From Portulaca oleracea (taxonomy: Eukaryota > Streptophyta > Magnoliopsida > Caryophyllales > Portulacaceae), in NCBI GenBank assembly GCA_029582165.1, contig CM055887.1:11707190-11771189 (forward strand): a DNA stretch of 64,000 nucleotides. The letters are read 5' to 3'. Positions 11,994 to 22,333 of this stretch are shown here, in pieces. Both the position numbers and the translations under genes were made by a program. Below the pieces are notes generated by a model. It searched no databases. It saw only the letters and a list, made by a program, of their open reading frames with translations, and was not told the DNA's origin. Positions within the stretch are counted from its first letter, which is position 1. Every line of letters begins with the position of its first letter.

Positions 11994-12334
11994 TGATGCA
12001 GGATAAGAGTAAAGGATGGATTAAGATATCAATATCTTTTCATATATTTAGAGGTTTTTGTATTTTATTAATTATATTTTCATAGCTAAGTTTTAGCAAT
12101 ATTTTAGGATTATCAAATAAGGAGATTTAGCCATATATTAATGATATTTAGTTTACTAAGATATTAGGATAATATTAGGTTAGTATTTTATAGTATTTCA
12201 CATATTCTAGTTTCCTTATTGTGTTAGGTTTCTTAGCTATATATATATCCCTTGTGTATTAGGGATAAGGCAGACTTTGACGATTTTGAATTGAATTGAG
12301 AGAATTCTTGAAGAATTCCCTTGGTTTTACATCA
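11994..12334 (+). repeat. Short LTR of a separate element (single copy seen)
   Basis: 341 bp beginning TGATGCAGG and ending TTTACATCA (TG...CA with TGATG/CATCA ends), with a TATATATA stretch about 90 bp before the end. It is followed after 4 bases by a perfect initiator-Met PBS at 12339-12350 (TGGTATCAGAGC). This is the 5' end of a plus-strand element, probably copia or a short non-autonomous one. No second copy of this LTR was found, and Tat-element sequence starts within about 60 bp of the PBS. The Tat element may have inserted into it, or only this end may survive. Confidence 0.7.
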
Positions 12335-12458
12335 AATTTGGTATCAGAGCCTTTCGATCAAGCTATCAAAATTTTCTCTCCCTCAATTTGCTGCCCAGTT
12401 GTGGATACGGAAAAATTGAGCTTACTTCAAGATAGTATCTCAGCCCAAAAGACAAATT

Positions 12459-13353
12459 CTCGCGGATTTCATTTTTGGCCCAGACAGGAAGCTCTCGCGG
12501 ATTTTGCATTTTTGGCCCAGATAAATTCTCGCGGATTTTGCATTTCTAGCCCAGATAAATTCTCGCGGATTTTGCATTTTTGGCCTAAATAAAAGTCTCG
12601 CGGATTTTGCATTTTTGGGCTCGGACAAGATTTTCACAGATTTTGCAGTCCAGTATAAAATCTCAAAATTTTGGCCCAGGAAGCTCTCGTGGATTTTGCA
12701 TTTTCTGGCTCAGATGAAATTCTCGCGGATTTTGCATTTTTAGCTCATTCAGATGAAATTCTTGCGGATTTCTCACGTTGGCCCATGCCAGTTCAAGCTT
12801 CAGCCCAGTACAAAAATCCATCCCAGAAAGAAAGTCTTGCAGATTGCATCAGAAGAATCTCGCGGATTTTATCCTACGACCCATAGGAAATTCTCGCGGA
12901 TTCCGGTTTGAATTCAGATGAAGTGGGCTGGATTTGTTTTTCTCAATCAACTAGGAGTTAACTTAGTCAAGAAAACTGTCTTTCCCACGACTCCCTCTAC
13001 CTGAGTGTCTCGCGGATTTGGTGGGGTGAGGGAGGAGGCAGATGTTACAGGTAACTCCTAGACATATTGTCTATAAATGGGAAGTCCTAGCGGATTTTTC
13101 AGGGGTTGGAGGGTTTTTGGTAGAAGTGCATTTCTAAGCATAATCAGCAGTGAGAAAAACAAGAAAGCACTCGTTCTGCTTTAAATCTGATCCTCGCGGA
13201 TTTGTTAAAGGGAGGAGAATCATTGTTGGCGACTGAATGCAGTGTTGACAACTATGGTGAAAGGGTCGGTTTGAGCATAAATTCTCGCGGATTCTGGGGA
13301 AGGAGCGGGACGACCATTTGAGACTTAATTTCTGCCTAAGTTTCTCGCGGATC
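12459..13353 (+). repeat. Dispersed CTCGCGGATTT motif, LTR cluster
   Basis: About 17 copies of CTCGCGGATTT or close variants at irregular spacing (34 to 100 bp). Intact cores start at 12459, 12494, 12528, 12562, 12597, 12722, 12859, 12893, 13009, 13193, 13284 and 13343. The first five sit in a 34-35-bp tandem unit that also contains TTTTGCATTTTTGGCC; later copies have unrelated flanks. With its left flank the motif becomes a dyad, AAATTC or AAATCC, then TCGC, then GGATTT. The copies surround the LTR promoter. Variants mostly change CG to TG or CA. Confidence 0.85.
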
Positions 13354-13823
13354 TTCGAGGGTCAGTATTTTTTTTTCTTCTGTTTTTTGGGTTTTCACCA
13401 ATTTGTAACAATATAGTTTAATACCCCGCCCGCTGTAATTTTTTTTATTTTTTTGTTCCATTTCCGGACAAATGTTTGCATTTTTTTGTTTTTTTTATTT
13501 TTTATTTGTTCATATGTTCTTGTTTTTTTAAGTAATGTGACAACTTTTGCGTTTTGGTCTCTTTCTAAGAAAAACCCGATCTAGTAAAGGCCGCCATGGC
13601 GGGCGATGCAAGGGCATTCCCCTACATCGACACCTTTACCCTCGATCCCGGCTTTGGTTCGTAGATTGTGGAGTTTATTTTAATTTATTTTGTTAGTTTT
13701 TTTTAACTAACTGGCGACTCCGTATGTTTCATTTCGTGCAAGTTAATGTCTTTTGTATGATTAACCTTTGTCTCAAAATTCCAATGGCTTTGACTTGAAT
13801 GGCGAATTGGTTTGATGTACTGT

Positions 13824-14050
13824 TCAGAAATCCTCGTGGATTTCTGACCAGTGGGTTGAGTCAAATTCTCATTTAGGTTGCAAATAGTCACAGGATGTAA
13901 ATAACGGATTGACCATGTATACCAGTTGAAAATCCTCGCGGATTTTTGGCCCGTATGCATGTTCAGTACGTTATTTTGACCTCCAGTGGCCAGTGTCTTA
14001 TTCAGAATGGGCTTAGACCTCGTTTGATCCAAGAAATCCGCCAGGATTTC
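13824..14050 (+). repeat. Three near-perfect copies of the dyad motif in U5
   Basis: 13824-13847 has 10-bp complementary arms (TCAGAAATCC and GGATTTCTGA) around TCGT. 13929-13946 has 7-bp arms AAAATCC and GGATTTT around TCGC. 14033-14050 has 7-bp arms GAAATCC and GGATTTC around GCCA. These three show that the motif is a palindrome with a 4-base centre rather than a linear word. More degenerate copies follow in the leader near 14805, 14915 and 15060. Confidence 0.85.
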
Positions 14051-14262
14051 ATGCTCTCGTAAGGTCTCGGTCCATTTTAGAATAGATACAGTCTGCCATA
14101 ATTTTGAAACCGGGGATTGATCATATCTTAAGCCTTAATTACATGAAATGATAAAATTAAAATATTTATTTTGTGCATGTAAAAAATTGATAATGCACCC
14201 TAGGAAGCATAAGCCACCCTACGTCGATCGACACTCCGGGATCAGGCCTGCCCTCGCAGCGA

Positions 14263-14280
14263 TGGCGACTCCACTGGGGA
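14263..14280 (+). other. Primer-binding site, tRNA-Arg type
   Basis: TGGCGACTCCACTGGGGA. The first ten bases complement a tRNA ending in GGAGTCGCCA, the tRNA-Arg primer used by Tat/Ogre elements. A shorter copy, TGGCGACTCCG, lies at 13712-13722 inside the LTR. Confidence 0.8.
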
Positions 14281-15558
14281 CTTATTTAGAAAAGTGGGTA
14301 AGACTTGAAAAGTCGGGTTTTTTTTTTTAAAAAAAAGTTGTCACGTTTTTTTTAGGCATTTTGCATTTTGGGCCTTCCCCTTTGTTGGGCACATAAGGCA
14401 CCATTTAGGTTACCATTTCGGGAAAACGAAACCATTCAACTTGGTGGGTCCATTTAGACCTTCACTAAGCCGGTGGTTGTTTTCCCACTTGTGCACCACT
14501 CTTTAGTCCTTACGACGAAAGGAGCAACCCGGGTGTGCTAGTCTTGCCATGCACCCCATGGAAGACGAAGCACTTGGGACACGAGCTAGAGGTTAGGCTT
14601 AACTAACCCTTTAACCCTCAAACATCGATCCTTGGCTAGGTTGGAGTTCATTTGTGTGCTATGTGTTTTTATTGATCCTCAAATCCAAGACGTGCCTTAA
14701 TGCTTAGACTTTAAAAAAAAATTAAAACTCAAAAAAAAATCGTGCATTTGCAAAGAGGGCTGAGATGGTTGGTTTGGCCTGTACAAGGCTCGAAGCCCTT
14801 GGAATCCTCGCGATTTCAGTTAATTTGAGCCTGTATAGTCCAAATCAATGTTCCCCCTTTTTTCCTTTAACTGTCCAATCTTGGTTTAGGCTCAATAGTG
14901 GGTTTGAGCCCAAGAAATCCGCGATGATTCTTGGTGAGCTTGGTCCCTACTGGGTCTAAACTAAAGATTTTTGTTAGGATCTTCTGCATTTGCATAAAGT
15001 CGTCCCGTTTAGTGCAAGTAGGCCATTTGGGTCACACAAGTTTGCTCTGGCCTTGTAGATCCTCGCGAATTTGTGAGTGAGCCCGACCTTGTGTGGTCCA
15101 AATAGGCTCCTTGTTGTGTATAGTTAGCTAAAAATGATATATTTAGCCCTTACCTGAGGCCTGAGCCCGAAAGTTTGATTTTGGTTCGGCCCGGTAAGGT
15201 CTAAATATGTCTTTCTGGCTCGAGTCTGCATTTGCATAAGAGTTTTATTCGGGTGTCGCATATAACTTAGAGCTTTGGTTCGGTTATTCGGGATTCGAAT
15301 GAAATTCTTCATCCATTGCATACATAACGTCTTAGGGGTCGTCATTGAGCTGAGTCTTCAAATCCCTTCATCTTTCAGGACATAATAGGTTGGTTTCGGG
15401 TATATCAAAGGGACGAGACCGGCCGGTTGGAGACTTTTGACATCCACTACGACAGCAACGAAGATCGTGCATCATCTGAAGTAACCGATAAAGAGGCAAC
15501 CGACGAAGAAGCGTCTGAAGAAGGAGTTGAGTCTTTGGTGATTGACCCATCTGAGACA
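14281..15558 (+). other. Leader between PBS and gag
   Basis: About 1.3 kb without a supported gene. It contains degenerate copies of the dyad motif and ends in an open frame without ATG (from 15349). A TTTCAG-G acceptor-like site lies at 15373-15379. Long untranslated leaders are usual in this lineage. Confidence 0.6.
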
Positions 15559-16140
15559 ATGTCGGATCCCAATGGCGATCATCCCGAAGGCCATCCGCAT
15601 AGTGACCCAGAGGAGCCGGTGCCTCCTCCACCACCTCCTCCACATACTGAAATGGAGCAGCTCACCAACATAATTATGAATATGCAAGTCACTATGAATG
15701 CTCAACTAGAAGCACAAAATCAGAGAATTGATGCTGTCATTCACGCTATGGAAGAGGTAAAGAATTCGAATCTGAAAAACTCCCCTACGGGTGAAGTGGA
15801 GCAATCAGGAAAAGAGAAGGATGGGTCGGTCCACGGGGTTTCGAACTCGAGACTTGATCGAATTGAACAAATGCTGAAGGAATCTACACTTTTCAACAAT
15901 CAGTTTATGGACGACATAGGTTTCACGCCTGTTCCAAGAGGTAGACTTCCCCCTAAGTTCAACATGCCTGACATCAAATTTTATGGTACTGAGAGTCCAC
16001 ATCAACATGTGCGGAATTTCATGGGGGCTATGACACTCAAGGGAGTAGAAGAGGATATTTATCACATTATCTTTCCTTGGACTTTGGGCCCGGATGTTAT
16101 GAAGTGGTATAATACACTTAGTCCTATCAAGTCCTCATAA
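15559..16140 (+). pseudogene. Tat gag, N-terminal part, ends in premature stop
   Basis: The first ATG in the open frame is 15559 (MSDPNGDHPEG...). The frame itself opens at 15349 without ATG, so the start is uncertain. It has an acidic N-terminus, a run of prolines (PVPPPPPPP), a coiled-coil-like stretch (MEQLTNIIMNMQ...) and then the capsid-like region typical of Tat gags (KFYGTESPHQHVRNF, later MKWYNTL). A TAA at 16138-16140 stops it where relatives read on through a Trp-rich segment. Downstream homology continues in this frame for about 30 codons and then shifts to the next frame within an A/G-rich run near 16230-16255. Gag is therefore inactivated twice. Confidence 0.85.
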
Positions 16141-18377
16141 TGGAACTCGCTTTGCAAGGAGTTTCTACACCAATACTCCTACGATGTGGACATGTCTGTC
16201 ACCCTAAGGGACATGGAGCTAATGAAGCAAGGAGAAAAGGAGAAAAAGAGTCTTTCTCTGACTACTTTGCCCGATGGAGAGCAAAAGCCGCTCAAATGGT
16301 AGACCGACCGTATGAGGAACACCAAGTTGACATGCTTGTTCGGAGTCTACAACCCTCGTATAACACACATTTAAGGTTCCAACCTCTCAAAGACTTTGTC
16401 TCGTTAAGGTTAGCTGGAACAAAGATTGAAAGTGAGTTCTCTAAGGGAGTCACAACTGGGGGCTGGAAAAATACTTACACCAACAAGAAGCCAGCTGGCC
16501 CATCCACTTCGGCTAACAAAGGGAATGAGGTGAACACTCTACAACGCTACACCGAGTATACCCCGATAGATACTACATATGCTCAAGCATTAGAGCGTTT
16601 ATTAAGCAAGGGAATGATTACTCTTCCCGACTTAAAACCTGAGCCAAAAGAAAAGCCACGGAGTTGGGATGCAAGTAAGTTTTGTAAGTACCACAGGGCT
16701 CGGGGACATGATACCGAACAATGCTTCACTTTGAAGAATAGAATGGAGGAGATGTTTAGGTCAAAGCAGTTACCTTTACCAAAGGCAGCACAGAAGCCTA
16801 GCAACACGGGCAACCCACTAGGTCCTTTACACATACATGCCATTTTTGAAGAATGTGAATGGGATTCTTCTGATTTCATTACTGATAAAAAGAAACCCAA
16901 TTACATCACGCGTTGCTTCTTTGGTGACTATGGGGTAAATGGTTTATGGGCAAGCGATGAAGAAGATGTCTATGACGAACCTCACACCAATAATGTCAGT
17001 AACAACTTCTGGAACTCTGATAGTGATGATGACTTTTGGGGAGTAGCAAAATCTAGTCAAACTAAAACCCCGGGCGTTACCTTTCTTACCCGGTCCGGAC
17101 GTCATAACTACCCAGGAGGTCCTTCCCAAGTCCAACCCCAAGACAAAACGAAGGAGAGAGTCGGGGAGACAACGATCCCTACTCCCGAAGAAGACCTTAT
17201 ACTGAAACAGTTGAAAAGATTGAAGATGGACGTCACCATTTGGCAATTACTCGCCGCCTCACAAAAGCATAGGCAGGCTTTGATCGAAGCTTTAAGCAAG
17301 ATTGAAGTGTCACCTGAAACCACACCTGAGGAGGTAGTGTCTTTTGTCACATCCGGTAAGTGTACTATAACCTTCAGTGATGAGGATTTGCCTAAAGAAG
17401 GTCTTGCACACAACAAGGCCTTATACTTAACTGTGGGTTGTTCCAATAAGGTGATACCTTTAGTATTAGTTGACAACGGATCCGATGTGAATATTTGTCC
17501 ATGGAGGACAGCTCAAAAGCTAGGTATTCAATCCCATCAGCTTACTCAACAAGCCATCCAACTTAGGGCTTATGATAATACTCCTAGACGAGTTTTGAGC
17601 TCAATCCTCTTACCTGTCACTATGGATACGATTTCTAGCAACATTGAGTTTTTGGTACTGGATATTCCAGCTTCCTTTAACCTGCTACCAGGGCGTCCTT
17701 GGTTGCACGAACAACGAGCGGTGTCATCTACCTTACACCAGAAAGTAAAGATGATGGTCAAGGGGCAAGTGATAACTATCAAAGGAGAGGAATTATCTGC
17801 CGTAATTACTTCTAAAAAGCCGATTTTAGAAGTGGAACATAATTCAAAGGATGAAGAATTCCATCATTTCGATATTGTCGCTACTTTAGAGAAGGACGAA
17901 GCACCCTTGGATTTTGATCCTTATTCCAACCGGAAAGTTAATGCTATCCTCAAGAAGCATGGTTATTTTCCTGGTTTACCTTTAGGGAGGAGAGCTCAAG
18001 GGCCTACATCTTTCCTCTTGACTCAAAAGGGCAACCACCATTTTGGGCTAGGGTATACTCCAACTGAGGAAGAGCAACGGTTAGCAAAAAGGGTTGTGAG
18101 GGTTAAGAAGAATGAGCCAATACCGCTTTATAGAGTAAAGCCGTATCCACTCACGCTCAATGGGCAGTTTATGAAAGAAGGAGATTGTTTTCCCTACTTT
18201 GGCTTTCCGGAGCCATATTACTTAAAAAACAAGGGGATTTTGGTTCCAGGTTTGGAGATTTTCAACGACTGCATGCTACTTGAGGAGGAACTATTCACAC
18301 CAGCGCGGGAGGAAAGGTCCCCACTAGATTGGACTCATCTAGCCGGGAGTAATATCTTTGGGATTTTGTTTGGGTAA
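16140..18377 (+). CDS. Tat gag C-terminal part and protease
   Basis: 745 codons. The first 30 or so are an out-of-frame artefact; genuine gag resumes near 16250 (ESFSDYFARWRAKAAQM). A Cys/His cluster of the Tat type follows (FCKYHRARGHDTEQC, about 16680-16725), then acidic spacers and the aspartic protease with VDNGSDVN (about 17469), where Asp-Asn-Gly replaces the usual Asp-Thr-Gly. A glycine-rich region resembling the G-patch of Tat proteases follows (FGLGYTPTEEE). Role: processing of the element polyprotein. The frame ends at TAA 18375-18377, in the same frame as pol. GGGTAAGAG at the stop also makes a good 5' splice site. Confidence 0.85.
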   Translation: MELALQGVSTPILLRCGHVCHPKGHGANEARRKGEKESFSDYFARWRAKAAQMVDRPYEEHQVDMLVRSLQPSYNTHLRFQPLKDFVSLRLAGTKIESEFSKGVTTGGWKNTYTNKKPAGPSTSANKGNEVNTLQRYTEYTPIDTTYAQALERLLSKGMITLPDLKPEPKEKPRSWDASKFCKYHRARGHDTEQCFTLKNRMEEMFRSKQLPLPKAAQKPSNTGNPLGPLHIHAIFEECEWDSSDFITDKKKPNYITRCFFGDYGVNGLWASDEEDVYDEPHTNNVSNNFWNSDSDDDFWGVAKSSQTKTPGVTFLTRSGRHNYPGGPSQVQPQDKTKERVGETTIPTPEEDLILKQLKRLKMDVTIWQLLAASQKHRQALIEALSKIEVSPETTPEEVVSFVTSGKCTITFSDEDLPKEGLAHNKALYLTVGCSNKVIPLVLVDNGSDVNICPWRTAQKLGIQSHQLTQQAIQLRAYDNTPRRVLSSILLPVTMDTISSNIEFLVLDIPASFNLLPGRPWLHEQRAVSSTLHQKVKMMVKGQVITIKGEELSAVITSKKPILEVEHNSKDEEFHHFDIVATLEKDEAPLDFDPYSNRKVNAILKKHGYFPGLPLGRRAQGPTSFLLTQKGNHHFGLGYTPTEEEQRLAKRVVRVKKNEPIPLYRVKPYPLTLNGQFMKEGDCFPYFGFPEPYYLKNKGILVPGLEIFNDCMLLEEELFTPAREERSPLDWTHLAGSNIFGILFG

Positions 18378-18380
18378 GAG
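18372..18380 (+). other. In-frame stop overlapping a splice-donor sequence
   Basis: The sequence GG-GTAAGAG contains the TAA that separates protease from pol and also matches the plant 5' splice consensus. In Ogre elements an intron lies between protease and RT. I could not find an acceptor that clearly restores the frame, so stop readthrough, splicing or a simple mutation all remain possible. Confidence 0.45.
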
Positions 18381-21300
18381 GCACAGAAAGAAGAGAAACC
18401 TGTGGAAGCACTTTCTTTAGCCCTATCAAACATGGATTTTGATCCTACTAAGCTCATCGCAACATGGGGCCAAGAGAGCAAGAAAATCACTTGGATAGCG
18501 GCTGATGGTGACAAAGAGTTCACTCTAGCTTTAGGAGAATCTGTTTATGGATCTGGGTCTAGTTTTCATTCCGTTTCTGTCTCATTTTCCGAGTCTGTTC
18601 TAGGTTTGGGCTTCAAGCCCACTAAGTCTATTGCATCTACTTCAGGAGAGTCTGTTAAGTCATCTGTTGATGTTCTTGTTTCTCAATTCAATGAAATGAA
18701 CTCTTTTGCTTACGACTTTTCTCATTCCCCATCCCTGAACTGCTTTGCCTCAAATGAAAATAATAATGATGCTGTAAACGAATCTGAAATCCCTAAAGAC
18801 CTTTTAAAGGCAGTAGAGGACCATGAAAATCGGATCTCGGTAATTGAGGAGACCATAACTGTGAATTTAGGTACTCTGGAAGAACCTAAACCAACCAAAA
18901 TCGGGAAATCCTTAACTCTCGAGGAGCAGACGCAATTTACTTTACTCCTACAAGAATTCGTAGATGTCTTTGCCTGGTCATACCAGGATATGCTCGGTAT
19001 AGACAAAGAAATAGCTGAGCAAAGAATACCACTTTACCCTGATGCTAAACCAGTAAAGCAGAAGCTTCGTCGTATGAAACCAGAATGGGCGTTGAAGATC
19101 AAGGAAGAGGTTGAAAAGCAGTTAAGTGCAGGATTCATTAGGGTGTCAGAATATCCACAATGGATAGCAAATGTTGTCCCGGTTCCGAAGAAGGATGGGA
19201 GAGTTCGGATGTGTGTAGATTTTAGAGATCTAAATAAGGCGAGTCCGAAGGATGACTTCCCTTTACCTCATATTGATGTTCTAGTAGATAATACTTGTGG
19301 TCATGCCCTTCTTTCATTCATGGATGGGTACTCAGGTTACAACCAGGTTAAGATGGCCGAGGAGGATATGGAGAAGACAACCTTCATCACTCATCAGTAC
19401 ATTCTGCACGTAGTAATGCCATTTGGGTTGAAGAATGCCGGGGCGACCTATCAAAGGACGGTTACCACATTGTTACATGATATGATGCATAGAGAAGCAG
19501 AAGTTTATGTGGACGATATGATCATTAAATCTGTGGATCATGACATACATTTAGATAGCGTTAGAAAATTTTTCCTTAGGCTTCGCAAGTACGGAATGAG
19601 GTTAAATCCACAGAAATGTGCCTTTGGAGTAACTTCAGGTAAACTATTAGGTTTTGTAGTAAGTTCTAGAGGTATTGAGGTTGATCCTGCAAAAATTAAG
19701 GCGATACAGGAAATGCCACCGCCTAGGACGGAAAAGGAGATAAGAGGTTTCCTAGGGCGATTACAATATATCAGTCGGTTCATATCTAAACTGACTATGA
19801 TATGCGACCCTATATTTAAGAAGTTAAAGAAAGGAGTTAAACCAGAATGGGATGAAAAATGCCAAGCTGCCTTCGACAAGATCAAGGAATACTTGGCTCA
19901 TCCGCCTGTTTTAGTTCCACCCGTGCTTGGTAAACCGTTGCTTTTATATTTAACCATCACGAAGACAGCAATGGGGGCTATGCTAGCCCAAAGATATGAA
20001 GGAGAAGAACGAGCAATATATTATTTAAGTAAAAAATTCTTGGAATATGAGACCCGGTACTCCAACATAGAGAGGTTGTCCCTTGCTCTCGTTTGGGCAA
20101 CGAGGAAATTACGTCACTACATGCTTTCTCATACTGTGCATGTGACCGCTTTCATGAATCCTCTCAAATATCTGATGGAGCAACCATTGGTCAATAACAG
20201 AGTAGCTCGGTGGATGGTCATGCTATCAGAGTTTGATTTACAATTTGTTCCACAAAAAGCCATAAAAGGAAGAGTGGTCGCAGATTTTCTGGCCGATTTA
20301 CCCATAGATGAAGCTCACGAAGAAGAATTTAAATTTCCTGATGAAGAAGTATTTCAAACCCAAGAAGATATTTGGGATATGTATTTTGATGGGGCATCCA
20401 ATCAAAGTGGGTATGGAGTAGGAATCATTTTGATTTCACCTGGGGGAGCACATACTCCGATTTCAGTAAAATTAGATTTTGAAGCAACAAACAACGCAGC
20501 TGAATATGAAGCATGCATTATTGGTATGCAAGCCGCGGTGGAGATGGGCATAAAGTGCATAAGAATATTTGGTGATTCAAGTCTCATAATAAATCAAGTT
20601 TCTAACAAATGGAAAGTGAAGAACGAAGCTTTGGCATCTTACCAAGCTTACGTAAGAGACTTAGCGGAGCATTTCGATCAGATAGTTTTCACTTATTTAC
20701 CTCGGGAACATAATGAATTGGCTGATGCTTTGGCTAAGCTGTCATCCATGCTTAATATCCCGAGAGGAGCTGTGTCTATGCCTATATGTATAGAGCGAAG
20801 GGATCAACCAGCTTATGTTTACTCTCTAGAGGTTTGTGAGGTAGATCCAACTTATTGGTACTATGACATATATCGTTACCTTACCAAAGGAGCTTACCCT
20901 GAAAATTCTACGACGAGATCACAAAGAGCAATTAGATTCCTGGCTTCACAATATTGTTTGATTCAGGATCAGTTGTACAAGAAAACTGACATGGGTATTA
21001 ATTTGCTTTGTCTAGACCAAAATGAAGCCAAGAACTTGATGGGAGAAGTTCATGGAGGAGAATGTGGTCCACATATGAACGGACGGATGTTGTCCAAAAA
21101 GATACAAAGAATGGGATATTATTGGTCAACTATGGAGGCTGATTGTCACGATTACGTAAAAAGGTGCTACAAGTGTCAAATTTATGCAAACTTGCAACAT
21201 CAACCTCCTTCATTTTTAACTACTTTAACCTCACCTTGGCCATTTTCGGTGTGGGGCATCGATATTATAGGGAAGATCACTCCTAAAGGAATAAGGGGAC

Positions 21301-22100
21301 ATGAGTATGTGCTTGTAGCCATTGACTACTTCACAAAATGGGTAGAGGCGGCATCTTATGCAAAATTGACTTCTAAGCACGTCGCTAAATTCATACTTAG
21401 AAACATAATATGCCGTTATGGAGTACCTCACGAGTTGATAAGTGATAATGGAGTTCACTTTAAGAAGGAAACAGCAGAGTTGTTAGCTAAGTATAAGATC
21501 CAGCATCATAGATCTTCAGTGTATCGACCTCAAACTAACGGAGTGGTTGAGGCAGCCAACAAGAACGTCACTAGGATAATAGAGAAAATGGCCACAACTT
21601 ATAAGGATTGGCCAGACAAGTTACCCTTTGCATTGTGGGGTTATCGGACTTATATTCTTACATCCACTGGAGCAACTCCTTACTCCTTGGTATACGGAAT
21701 AGAAGCGGTTTTACCCGTAGAGGTGGCAATACCTTCCCTACGAATTATAGTAGAAAGCCGGATTCCGGAGGCGGATTGGGCTAAGGCTAGATATGAAGAG
21801 TTGGTTAATATTGATGAGAGGAGACTCAGAGCCATGCATAACGTCGAGATGTACCAGAACCTCATATCTAGGGCGTTCAACAGAAAGGTTAAGCCAAAAG
21901 ACCTCAGAGAAGGTGATTTAGTGATGAAAGAAATAAAGGCACCCATCCAGGACCCGAGAGGAAAGTTCAGGCCCAATTGGATGGGTCCATACATTATAAA
22001 GACAATTCTTCCCGGAGGAGCTGTGAAGTTGATGGATTTGGAGGGCGAAGAATATGCTCAGCTAACTAATTTAGATCAACTGAAAAAGTTTTATGCTTAA
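18378..22100 (+). CDS. Tat pol: RT, RNase H, second RNase H, integrase
   Basis: An intact 1240-codon frame with no ATG at its start, so it needs readthrough or splicing from gag-protease. Order: a divergent Ser-rich linker; reverse transcriptase (KKDGRVRMCVDFRDLN, catalytic YVDD at 19506-19517); the usual gypsy RNase H (AIYYLSKKF, NIERLSLAL), whose first catalytic Asp appears replaced (LYLTITKTAMGA); a second RNase H of archaeal/plant type with all four acidic residues visible (YFDGAS, AEYEA, GDSSL, NELADALA); and integrase with an HHCC finger (VHGGECGPH, CYKCQ) and a D,D,E core (GIDIIG, SDNGVHF, VVEAANK). The end (WMGPYIIK) is GPY/F-like and there is no chromodomain. Dual RNase H defines the Tat group. 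Confidence 0.95.
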   Translation, partial: EAQKEEKPVEALSLALSNMDFDPTKLIATWGQESKKITWIAADGDKEFTLALGESVYGSGSSFHSVSVSFSESVLGLGFKPTKSIASTSGESVKSSVDVLVSQFNEMNSFAYDFSHSPSLNCFASNENNNDAVNESEIPKDLLKAVEDHENRISVIEETITVNLGTLEEPKPTKIGKSLTLEEQTQFTLLLQEFVDVFAWSYQDMLGIDKEIAEQRIPLYPDAKPVKQKLRRMKPEWALKIKEEVEKQLSAGFIRVSEYPQWIANVVPVPKKDGRVRMCVDFRDLNKASPKDDFPLPHIDVLVDNTCGHALLSFMDGYSGYNQVKMAEEDMEKTTFITHQYILHVVMPFGLKNAGATYQRTVTTLLHDMMHREAEVYVDDMIIKSVDHDIHLDSVRKFFLRLRKYGMRLNPQKCAFGVTSGKLLGFVVSSRGIEVDPAKIKAIQEMPPPRTEKEIRGFLGRLQYISRFISKLTMICDPIFKKLKKGVKPEWDEKCQAAFDKIKEYLAHPPVLVPPVLGKPLLLYLTITKTAMGAMLAQRYEGEERAIYYLSKKFLEYETRYSNIERLSLALVWATRKLRHYMLSHTVHVTAFMNPLKYLMEQPLVNNRVARWMVMLSEFDLQFVPQKAIKGRVVADFLADLPIDEAHEEEFKFPDEEVFQTQEDIWDMYFDGASNQSGYGVGIILISPGGAHTPISVKLDFEATNNAAEYEACIIGMQAAVEMGIKCIRIFGDSSLIINQVSNKWKVKNEALASYQAYVRDLAEHFDQIVFTYLPREHNELADALAKLSSMLNIPRGAVSMPICIERRDQPAYVYSLEVCEVDPTYWYYDIYRYLTKGAYPENSTTRSQRAIRFLASQYCLIQDQLYKKTDMGINLLCLDQNEAKNLMGEVHGGECGPHMNGRMLSKKIQRMGYYWSTMEADCHDYVKRCYKCQIYANLQHQPPSFLTTLTSPWPFSVWGIDIIGKITPKGIRGHEYVLVAIDYFTKWVEAASYAKLTSKHVAKFILRNIICRYGVPHELISDNGVHFKKETAELLAKYKIQHHRSSVYRPQTNGVVEAANKNVTRIIEKMATTYKDWPDKLPFALWGYRTYILTSTGATPYSLVYGIEAVLPVEVAIPSLRIIVESRIPEADWAKARYEELVNIDERRLRAMHNVEMYQNLISRAFNRKVKPKDLREGDLVMKEIKAPIQDPRGKFRPNWMGPYIIKTILPGGAVKLMDLEGEEYAQLTNLDQLKKFYA

Positions 22101-22204
22101 GGGTAAAAGTGGATATAGAAACTGATGACCAAAAGCAGCAACTATTCTTAAAATTATTAGCTACTAACTTATCGAGTTAGCAACTAAATTCTGTCACTTT
22201 CTTG

Positions 22205-22260
22205 TACTACGGAGGCCTGATTCCACTCACAATGTGGATACGTAGGAAGCTTCTTTAAGT
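22205..22260 (+). other. Conserved post-integrase segment of Tat elements
   Basis: Reads GGAGGCCTGATTCCACTC followed by GTGGATACGTAGGAAG. The same arrangement recurs on the minus strand at 34331-34370. Its conservation between two otherwise different elements suggests a cis-acting role in the element life cycle; the role is unknown. Confidence 0.6.
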
Positions 22261-22333
22261 CCGGCCCAAACAAATAAATTTCCTGATAATTTATTTCGAT
22301 TATCTGTTTTCGTCCCTTAAAGCAATATGGACT

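Larger units (their letters stand above)
12380..14258 (+). repeat. 5' LTR of the plus-strand Tat element
   Basis: Ends with CTCGCA at 14258, four bases before the PBS. A TATA box (TATAAAT, 13072-13078) splits it into a U3 of about 0.7 kb and an R/U5 of about 1.15 kb. The U5 part (13570-13722) aligns loosely with the minus-strand Tat LTR at 38139-38300: AGTAAAG, TTCG..., TTGTGGAGT and then TGGCGACTC. The start near 12380-12410 is inferred from the end of the preceding element. Most of the dispersed TCGCGGATTT motifs of the 5' side lie here. Confidence 0.65.

Noticed and set aside
12339..12350. Possible tRNA gene fragment
   Set aside because: Only the 12-nt initiator-Met complement is present; it is a primer-binding site next to an LTR.
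15427..15558. Gag start at 15427
   Set aside because: The codon there is TTG; the frame is open from 15349 without any ATG until 15559, so no start at 15427 is claimed.
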